From assembly GCA_006384855.1 (NCBI GenBank), contig VCJN01001715.1, positions 115,121 through 179,120 on the forward strand: DNA of 64,000 bases. The letters are read 5' to 3'. Origin of the DNA: Tetraselmis striata (taxonomy: Eukaryota; Chlorophyta; Chlorodendrophyceae; Chlorodendrales; Chlorodendraceae). The notes beneath the pieces were generated by a model. The model was not told the origin of the DNA and ran no database searches. It saw only the letters and a list, made by a program, of their open reading frames with translations. This document shows positions 56,301-64,000 of this stretch, piece by piece. How positions within the stretch are numbered: position 1 is the first letter of the stretch; the number at the start of each line of letters is the position of its first letter. The translations under genes were made by a program, and so were the position numbers.

Positions 56301-58010
56301 GCCGGCTACAAGGGTATTAACGGCGCGTCACAGGTCGTGTGTTGCTGGGCATTTGGGGGGTGGGGCGGGGGGGGGGGGGGGGGGGGGGGGGGGGGAGGGC
56401 GCACTTGACCGCGAGGCCAAAGTCCGTGGCCTTCACCCTCCGGGTCGGCGAGCTGTCAGAGTAGAGGAAGTTGGCCGGCTTCACATCGCGGTACACAACA
56501 CCCTGGCAGGGAAGAGCCGGTGGGACAGGGTGACTCGTCAGCACAGGCGGCAGAGGAGCGCTGGGAGACCGGCGCCGTTCCGTATTGGCAGCCATGTCTC
56601 CTGCTCCATGGGTTGATGAACAACTCGCTGATGCCGTGCATACCTTGGCCTCGCACTGCGACAGGAATCGCAGCACCGAGCGCATGACCTCCGCCAGCTC
56701 CGGCTCTGAGAATGCCGGGTGCGCGCCCTCCTTCAGCACCGGCCCACCGCTGCAGAGCTCGATGATCAGATGCACGTACACGTCATCCTCAAACACCTCC
56801 TGAGATGGCAACAGTGGATGTTGCTGTGAGACTAATACATGGTCTCTGCCATCGATGACAGTTCTCACCCATTTTAATAATACTGGTCACAAGTATAGGC
56901 GAATGAGCTTTGACTCATGATACATGGAACCTGCACACAGGCATTGTGCGATGGGGTGGGGCGACTTTGCCGCCCTTTGGCCCTCTACGCCCTACCTTGA
57001 GGCTTGCGACGTCCAGCGAGGCCCCCAGCTGTCTCATGGCATCCACCTCGCCGCGGATGCGCAGCAGGTGGTGCGACGTGGCGTATCCCGCCCCGGGGTC
57101 GCGCTTGGGGATGCTCTTGCAGGCGTACTCGATGCCTGTCTCGACCGACACGGCGCGGTAGACCTGCCCAAAGCCGCCCGCACCGAGCTGCTCCATGACG
57201 TGGTACCTGCGGCAATCCGGGGGTGAGCCATGTTGACAGCGCCGCTGAGGGACATGAGGGTATACTCCAGGCCCTTGAGCTACTACTCCATTAAGCAGGA
57301 ATGCCGACAGCAGTCAACAGCCTTCATGCGTCAGGATGCCAGGCTGGGGCAGACAGAGGAAGAGCACATAGATCAACCAGTGACGTTCTTGACATCCCAG
57401 GCCAATATTGGCATTCGATCCACTGACTGCGTGAGGGTTACACATTGGGAAGGGGGCGTTGGGGGCATGTGGCCGCGTACCTGTCATTCAGGTTGCGGGG
57501 GTAGTTGAAGCAGTTGGTTGTGTGCTGGAGGTCAATCGCAGTGCCCGGGTGTTGCTGCAGCACGGGCTGGGGAGGCACCAGGCATGGGACACGCATGTAT
57601 CAGTACAATTGTCCGAATCACGCCAATTCATGCGCAACATGATGGCCACGTCACAGCATTTACTACTGCATTGGCAGTGGCGCCAAACTACGAGAATATT
57701 ATGATTTGGCATGCATATACCCCTTATGATATCAGGCCATGTGGTCCTAGCACAAGTGCTGTAAGGTGAGCATCAAATCTGAGGTAGCAAATCTAAGGTG
57801 GCAAGCTACCCCGATTCGCACCTCGTCAATCGCATTGGCTGGGTAGTCGACCCGCTCCTGCGACACATGGGGCTCCTGCTGCCACCCGGCACTAGACCTG
57901 CTGACCAGCCTCAGAGGGCTGGGCCCGCCGCGGCGGATGCCAAGCGCGCCGGCGTTCCTCACGCTGGTGCGCCTCGCGTGTTGCTGGGGGCGACGTGAAT
58001 ACACCCGCAT
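53377..58010 (-). CDS. Calcium-dependent protein kinase (CDPK-like) with EF-hands
   Basis: Exons (minus): 58010-57822, 57566-57481, 57206-56996, 56799-56644, 56502-56405, 56165-56104, 55555-55434, 55210-54791, 54427-54359, 54256-54041 and 53520-53377 (stop TAG). All phases fit and give about 590 residues. A basic Ser/Arg-rich leader ('MRVYSRRPQQHARRTSVRN') could be an organelle presequence. Kinase blocks: Gly loop 'QLGAGGFGQVYRA', 'YACKSIPK' (Lys), 'VYVHLIIELCSGG', 'VVYRDVKPANFL', 'ATDFGLAVK', 'TTYFLAPE', 'QADVYSAGVMAFMLLTGRYP', 'LLTKDPNQRPTAAEAL'. EF-hand loops: 'DVTNDGHVDRHE', 'DHNRDGCICMSD' and 'DLNSDGCIAWAE'. A fourth loop before them (54427 exon) appears degenerate. The family couples calcium signals to Ser/Thr phosphorylation. 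Confidence 0.9.
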
Positions 58011-59283
58011 GTTTTTAAGACGCCGGACTTTGCAGCGGCCCGGCACAACAGTCACAATGCATCATTCATGTACTCGAATCAATCACATGCTTTCTTTTAT
58101 CGAAGTCGATCCATACTGCTAGGCCAGGCTACCCTGGTGGGTTTCGAAAGCGGTAAGGACAACTGGCCGGGGAAATTCCGATTCACATACCTTATCGCGA
58201 GCATACTATCTTAACCCACCAGCGCAACACGGCTGATGAAGGCGAGGAGGGCAATATTTGACATTCATGTCCGAGTGCTTTCTAGAGCAGGTACCGGTAC
58301 ATAGTTGCCCACGTCATGCTGTTCGGTCATCAGAAGGCCGGAAGATGACAGACAGGGCGAGCCGGGATCAGCCGATACTATTCAACTGCTGGCTGCCTGG
58401 CTGCATGTGATTTCAGATCAGCGTGGCAAGTGCGTCGACGGACGCAAAGCCAAGGCGCACCTGATGCGGGAATGGAATTACAGTAGCGCGTTGAGGCCTG
58501 CTGGCGGCCCTTGGGCCTGTAACGTCGTCAGTCTTGCACGACGGCGTCAAAGCCCCTGGGCCCGCTCGTCCGGCAGTGACTGCGTTGATCTGCGTCGCCA
58601 TTATGCGCTCGAACTGGAGTCGCGAGTCTCGTTTGGGACGACTGTCCCGGTGGGTGTGCGCGTGGGTCGGAGTTGGGCGCGTATATGCGCGTGTGATGTA
58701 TTTTGGGGGGTGACCAGGGGGCCGGGGGCGATGACTGTGACTGCCAAGGTGTCGAACGTCGGAGGCACGCGAGGGGTGGCGAAGTGGCGGGCCACAGGCA
58801 GGATACTCAGGTACTGGTACTGGTACCATCCGTGTTCTATGCGTAGCGCGAGTACATACGGATAGAGTACCGTAATTGCCACCTACGGGTACGCCGCCGC
58901 GTGAGCCGTCAGCCAGGGGCGAGCCGGCTCCTGGTATGTTGCGCATCGGAGACACGCGGCGGGAGCCGCCTGCTGCGTGCTGCGTGCGGATGCTGCGTTT
59001 CACGGAGCGAATCGGCAAAATTAAAATACGAATATACAGTACTACAAGAGGTACTCACATCATATTCTTACATATTATCATCGCTATATTGCATACTCAT
59101 CCCCGGTATCCTGGCATATTTTGCAAGGGTGCGTTGTTACGTCAGCAAACTGGTACGTCTATTCGCTATTTGCCCACACATTCTTTGGTGGGAAATCTGC
59201 CAACCTATCATCCTCGGCGATCGGAAGGGCGGCTAAAACGTTTGTAATTGGAACCGTACCATGGTTTTACTGCTCGAATTCTA
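58011..59283. other. No gene recognised
   Basis: A 186-codon plus-strand frame (58305-58865) overlaps a 201-codon minus-strand frame (58413-59018). Neither shows a motif, and the strong GC content favours chance open frames. The region includes the kinase 5' flank. Confidence 0.4.
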
Positions 59284-59429
59284 AATTTCAAAGATGAGTC
59301 TGGTTCTGCCAAAAAGGTCCAGCAGGCCGTTTTACATGGACAAGAGCCGAATTGGCAGGATCCTGGCGGCAGGAATTGGCAGGATCGAAGGTTTACTGAA
59401 AATGTGTAGGGTATACGGAGTCACGGGGG

Positions 59430-59615
59430 CGCTATGTGTAACGCTGCGAAACTGGAAGATGGCAGGCTCAGCTGTTACGGCGGCTGCTTTTATGTCTACT
59501 CGTGCTGCACCCAAAAGGGCACAACGACGGGTGAACTAGGAACTCGTACCACTTGGCAGCAACGGTAGCCGGAAAAGCGGTTTGGAAGGAGGAAACCCCA
59601 TAAACTAGTTTAGAT
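59430..59615 (+). repeat. Left direct terminal repeat of YR copy 3
   Basis: Shares with 62385-62575, in the same orientation, the blocks 'aactggaagatggca-gctc', 'gctgttacgg', 'tttatgt-tactcgtg', 'caacgacgggtg', 'cagcaacggtagccggaaaa' and 'ggaggaaaccccataaact'. Confidence 0.8.
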
Positions 59616-59619
59616 CATT

Positions 59620-60850
59620 TCAAAGTTGAGTCTGGTTTTGCCAGGGATGAGCGAGCGGAAAGAGCGGTAGATTGACGAAGAAGGGGTAGCGCCATGTCAC
59701 GAAGGCGACACCGGGAAGGCCACCGCTGCGGAGTCTTGTTGAAGTGGCGAAGGGGCGCGATGTGGCCGAAGAACTACGCGCCGTGTGAAGGGAGGACATT
59801 AGGGTCGATGTAGTCCAGAACGACGTCGGAGTTCGTGGCCCAGCCGCCTTGGTGGCGAATGTGGGAAAGCCGAGCTCCGATGGTGCTAGCAGCAGAGGCT
59901 CCGCCCTTGCAAAGGCTGTGCGAGCTCCAAGAAGTGCCGGCGGGAGGTGCATCACCGACGAGACGAACGGCCGTAGAGAGCCAGTGCGACATAGTAGGGG
60001 CAGTCCAAGATTAGGATTGCTCGCTTGGGGTGACCGCCAGAAGTATGTCGCGGCCAAGGCAACATGGACCAGAGGATTAGACTATAATACGTTGTCGATG
60101 AAGTGGTGCATGAAACGCGCGATGTGGGGGTATGTGCTGTGATGCTGGAAGGAGTTAGAGCATAGGTAGGTCGTCGGGGCCGCGTCGCCCGGCACGCCCC
60201 TTCTATCGGTACACATGCATGATGATGTTATTCTAGGCGTCGACATGAGCGTCCCGCACTCGGCAGGACACGCCAGTAAGTCCCCTGGGAAAGAACATGA
60301 AGTTCACAACCGAGGTCGTGAGGGCTCGGAAGTCGTACTGGTGGTACTCACGAGGGGGGGAGGGGGGGGGGGGGGGGTAAGGCACAATCAACTCGGCCCG
60401 CTCAACGAACATGTAAGCGACATCGCCACGCAACAGGACTCGCAAAGGGGCAGCCTCGTCCATGCGGCGTTGCCTCAACAGAAGCCCACGACGCGCAGCG
60501 GTGAGGTGCATTTTGTCCTTAGCGGTGGGGTGAGTCGATGTTGTGCAACTCGATTCATGTGTTCATTGCTGACATGAAGGGCTGCAACGATTCAGCCCCA
60601 AGGTGGCCCCGCATACCAATCCAAGCGACATACCGGGCGACAGTAGCAGTGGTCGCCTTCAGCGGGCCGGTGGTCCTCTCGGAGTCGTGGCAAAACTCCG
60701 CGAAGTGAGACAGTTTGCCGGGGATGCTCTTGAGCGTCTAAGCGGCGAGGGAGCTGGAGAGTAGGTCGAGGGCCCCTTATTTGTCCCAATGCAACTCGTA
60801 TGAGTCGAACGCTTCCGGCAGACGGGGCCGGAGTGAAGCAGCCCATTGGG
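59620..60850 (-). pseudogene. Tyrosine recombinase of YR copy 3
   Basis: N-terminal helices near 60800-60600 and 'VERAELIV' near 60400, with a G/C tract (about 60354-60377) inserted in the frame. Catalytic part 59992-59774: 'MSHWLSTAVRLVGDAPPAGT', 'SWSSHSLCKGGASAASTIG', 'LSHIRHQGGWATNSDVVLDY', then 'IDPN'. The Tyr is present but the Arg of HxxR is Cys. Frames shift several times upstream. The enzyme family cuts and rejoins DNA through a Tyr-linked intermediate. Confidence 0.68.
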
Positions 60851-61413
60851 CGACAGCTTCGGGCTCGTCAATTACGCAAGCACGACGACGCTTGGCTGAC
60901 GGAATAACATGGGGCCGGCTCATTTCATCAAATTACTTGGCCGCGGCGGTGAGGTTGCCGGCGGTTGATCGGTAATCGCTGGACGAGTTATTAGTTAGGG
61001 CACAATTACTAACGGGTTTGCGAGGCAAGGTTCAGGTACGAGGGGCGCCCGTCGCGCTCGTAGCACATGGCGTAACATACACGCACGACAGATGGCATTG
61101 CGAACCAGTTGTAACACGGAGTGTAACAACTAACGGACGCAGTGATGAGATGGTACGCGAGGCGGATTGTTGAGCCGCCATGTGCAGGTGTGCGGATGGT
61201 TGAGCCGCACTCGGCTGTGGCTGTAAGAATCGCCGCACCGAAGAAGGTACGTGACACAGAAAGTATGAAGTCTGTAAAGTGGGGGGGAGGGGGGTCCGGT
61301 CCGGACACATGATGCTCATCCCGCCGTTGAGCTGCCATGGTTTGTTGTGCGACGGTCACCAAAAGGTGACCTCGCAAAGCGCCAACATCTCCGACGAAAG
61401 GCGCCCCACGCCG

Positions 61414-62300
61414 TCACTCGTGCTCACCTTTATTGCGGCCACGCCCGCGACCTCCGCCACGTCCAAGCCCACGCCCGCGTCCAACGAGCGCCGCCGCTGT
61501 CCGAGCAGTAGCGGTAGCTTTCGCGCTGCTGGCGACCGTCGCCTCGAAGACACGACGCCTGTAGTCCTTCATCAGGTCCCCGAAAATCGCTGAGCCCAAA
61601 TGCTCGGCAGCATGCTGAAAATGTTGGGGGCCGCAAGTACGTCAAGCACATCTTGCTTTGGTCACCATGCACACGCGTGATCTCGTTCTGCCTCCGCAGG
61701 AAGACTAGACGAAAGCGACACGCCTTGTCAATGGCCTTCGCGTGATTCCATGCGCGCGCGAGGTAGGGGGTGAAGTCTTGATTAGCAGCAGGGACGTAAG
61801 GTAGCAACTCGTCGAGGGCCACGAAAAGAACATGTGGGCCCCAAAACACGTCATCCAAAGGTACTTCTCCTGGGCCGGCAAACACCGGTCATCGTGCTTG
61901 AGGTACTCGTTCGTCGGGTCGTTGTGCATGGAGAAAAGCCCAGGCGCTTGGCTGACCAGTCGAACGCTCTCGTAACCAGACTCGGCTCGTTTGCGCTGGC
62001 ACCGCGAGGTAGTCATCGCGGTTTTTGCTCCGACACGGCCGCTCTTGGCTAGCTCTAGCAAGTCGGGGCGCACTGCGGCTCTCCCGTTGCCTGCCGGCTT
62101 TCCCACGACGCGCTGCCCGGAACCAAAGCCATGTGCTCCGTCTCCATAAACAACACGATCACGAGCCGCCAATAAGGCCAACTACGTCGATATAAGCTCG
62201 CGCAGTAACATGGCATGCACGTATGCTTGCAGCGATTCAAGCGTCGGTTCGGCGACGGATTCCTCTCCATCTGGCACGGTGACGAAGGACGTACGGTTGA
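61414..62300 (-). pseudogene. ORF1 of YR copy 3, Gly/Arg-rich tail
   Basis: Pieces read 'DGEESVAEPTLESLQAYV', 'PDLLELAKSGRVGAKT', 'NDPTNEYLKHDDRCLPAQEK', 'VLFVALDELLPYVPAANQDF', 'KAIDKACRFRLVFLRRQNEI' and a C-terminal 'GRGRGLGRGGGRGRGRNK'. An RG-rich end suggests nucleic-acid binding, as in gag-like or helper proteins of mobile elements. No zinc knuckle. Frameshifts lie near 61900 and 61590. Confidence 0.55.
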
Positions 62301-62384
62301 GAATATCACACACACGGATGGTGAACGGGGTGTGGTCTTGAAACAACATGTGACCTTGCTCGCAACATGTTACGAGATAGTTAA

Positions 62385-62600
62385 TCGTTGTGTGTATCAC
62401 AACAAAATTGGAAAGATGGCATGCTCGGCTGTTACGGATGCTTTTATGTGTACTCGTGATGCACCCGAAAGGGCGCAACGACGGGTGCATCGAGTAACCC
62501 GCACCATTTAGCAGCAACGGTAGCCGGAAAAGCGGCTAGGAAGGAGGAAACCCCATAAACTACTTATTTATATCATAACTACAACACATCTTCGCTGGTT
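62385..62600 (+). repeat. Right direct terminal repeat of YR copy 3
   Basis: Partner of 59430-59615. The match extends to 'ctggttcgccaggg' at about 62597, which parallels 'ctggttttgccaggg' at 59632. Confidence 0.78.
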
Positions 62601-62620
62601 CGCCAGGGCGGGGTTCCCCG

Positions 62621-64000
62621 CCGGTTGTAGGGTTTTGGGTTTTCACTTCCGTCGTCCGTCGTTGTGTGGCGCGCCTAACGTGTACACACGGCGTTCCTGA
62701 AACGTCGATGTATCGCGCTTTCCTCGTGCACGCCACGAAGCGCTTTTAGTACTTGGTGTAGAACGCCACCACATCAAATTTGAGGATGAAAATAAAAAAT
62801 CCGCCACTACGGTAAACCTCTTACTACTTGTAAGCATCGTCGAATCAGTGAGGGGCACATTTGTGTCGGGTGAGATCGGCTCTGGAACCACCTCCGCTTA
62901 TAATCCTTATGTTTTAAAGCACTACAACATCAGATAAAGCATGTAGCGACTACCGGTAATGCAGTCCATGTGGGGAATCAAATCGGTTCCGGAGATCCGT
63001 CCGAGACCCGGAGGACAGACCTGAACTAATTCCTAGAAGATTTTAGCGGCTTTAGAGGTCTACCGTGCCGCTTCTTTAGATGCACAATGAACAGGCTTAG
63101 TAATTACACGGAAAGAACAGGGTACTTGCGGCAAAGAGCCACAACACAGGGGGGGAGGGCGGGTTGTGCGGGCAGGAGACCAACATAAAATTTAGATAGT
63201 GGTCTAGTCTAGCGGACGATGAAGGTATTGTATGATTTTGATGGGTATGGGGCGGCGACCGTTGTTTTCGTCGTGGCGGCACGCGAAGTGCCGTACATCG
63301 ACTTATGAGTGTTGAAGCACCATGACCGTGGTCGGTCATTGGCGTGGCGTAGAGATCGCGGGCAACTGGTGTCGACACCCGCATACCTAGGCGCAGAGAG
63401 AGAAAAGGAAAACTCCAAGGACAACATCTCAAAATATTTCAAATGGAGGTAGGCAAGGAACGAAGATTAGCCACCTCTAAACGGCTCAAACCGCGGAGGT
63501 GATGGTGAGTGGAAGTGCTCGGGCACTTACAGTGGGAGAAACGAGCTGGGCTCGAGCTGCGGGGACTGTGGGCAGAGAGGGTGGAAGCATAGCGCCCGGT
63601 GGGCCGGGAGACAGGCACGCGCGCGCAAAAGGCGCACGCGACATGTTGCCCGGCCGGTGCTAGGGCATCGGGCAGATTCCAATAGGCCCCCTCAATTGTA
63701 CACGGGGGTCATCTCCGTCTGACCGCTGTGTGCAATTGGAACAATGGTCGAATCTTGGCGCCAATACTGTACCGAGTAGTAGCAGTATTCAATACGACCA
63801 TCTAATACATCCTTGATAGCTTCCGTGCGTCGCGCTCCTGCGTGCACTGCACTCCCTGCTGCGCGTTGCCCCGCTGTGTTGTCTTATCCGCCGGAGCTGG
63901 TTGGTAATGAGGCCGCGAGCGTGTGTCATCTTCGTGCCTTGGGCGATGCCGGGCAGGGCGCTGCGCAAGATGCTCTCTGGCAGCCTCTACGCGAGCGGCG
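62621..64000. other. No gene recognised
   Basis: Short frames on both strands. A minus-strand stretch near 63440-63200 and another near 62890-62640 have open frames of about 80-110 codons without motifs. The right edge (63905-64000) has an open plus-strand frame 'MRPRACVIFVPWAMPGRALR' that runs off the window. It could be an exon but cannot be judged. Confidence 0.35.

Larger units (their letters stand above)
59284..62620 (-). mobile_element. YR element copy 3, most complete copy
   Basis: About 3.3 kb. From left: 'tttcaaa-gatgagtctggttctgcca', direct repeat (59430-59615), a second 'catttcaaagttgagtctgg' at 59616, recombinase gene (minus, 59620-60850), inter-ORF region (60850-61400), ORF1 (minus, 62300-61414), and right direct repeat (62385-62600). 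No RT, RNase H or other polymerase motif occurs in this span. The same order is found in copy 2. Confidence 0.72.

Noticed and set aside
58305-58865. 186-codon frame as a gene
   Set aside because: Opposed by an equally long minus-strand frame and no recognisable domain; likely chance in GC-rich DNA.
63905-64000. Possible acyl-CoA synthetase C-terminal motif (PGRALRKML)
   Set aside because: Only a faint resemblance over nine residues at the window edge; not enough sequence to support it.

Overview
The window is nuclear DNA from a eukaryote, most probably a microalga. Exons are GC-rich and are separated by spliceosomal introns with 5' sites of the type GTGCG, GTGAG or GTACG and 3' sites ending in CAG. 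One gene has a simple plastid-transit-like leader (LEA-like protein), one is a plant/alga/alveolate-type calcium-dependent kinase, and the ankyrin repeats are of the 'GHLEVLQWAREQGCPWD' kind common in algal genomes. A green alga fits best because the plastid leader has no preceding signal peptide. A haptophyte or stramenopile is not excluded. No bacterial, organellar, CRISPR or rRNA feature was seen.

Layout. 0-0.75 kb: 3' end of an MscS-like mechanosensitive channel gene. 1-9 kb: broken and intact ankyrin genes (one intact 452-residue gene at 3.0-4.4 kb, two decayed relatives, one decayed ankyrin-ZU5 gene) and a decayed BTB/BACK-like gene. 8.9-16.4 kb: a well-resolved multi-exon DExH-box RNA helicase on the minus strand. 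16.4-24 kb: gene-poor DNA with minisatellites, a 241-bp satellite, a dispersed short repeat and a fragment of an R2-like endonuclease. 24.1-24.9 kb: two-exon LEA-like gene. 25-28 kb: no recognised gene.

28-48.4 kb and 59.3-62.6 kb are packed with mobile DNA. There are three copies of a tyrosine-recombinase (YR) element, a decayed piggyBac-like gene and a short Tc1/mariner-like element with TA target duplication. A Ty3/gypsy chromovirus (38.05-44.68 kb, 345-bp LTRs, 5-bp target duplication) is inserted inside the second YR copy. A reverse-transcriptase plus endonuclease gene is enclosed by long terminal inverted repeats (45.3-48.4 kb). 49.4-52.7 kb: a secreted peptidase C69 gene. 53.4-58.0 kb: a calcium-dependent protein kinase on the minus strand.

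The host genes are unrelated housekeeping, signalling or stress genes rather than a pathway. The most interesting material is the mobile DNA: the YR family has no visible reverse transcriptase but has LTR-like direct repeats that carry a conserved Cys-rich peptide, and the RT-endonuclease unit lies within inverted repeats. The sense-strand poly-C tracts that often follow 5' splice sites are also unusual. Every exon boundary given here was read by eye from frame continuity and GT(GC)/AG sites.
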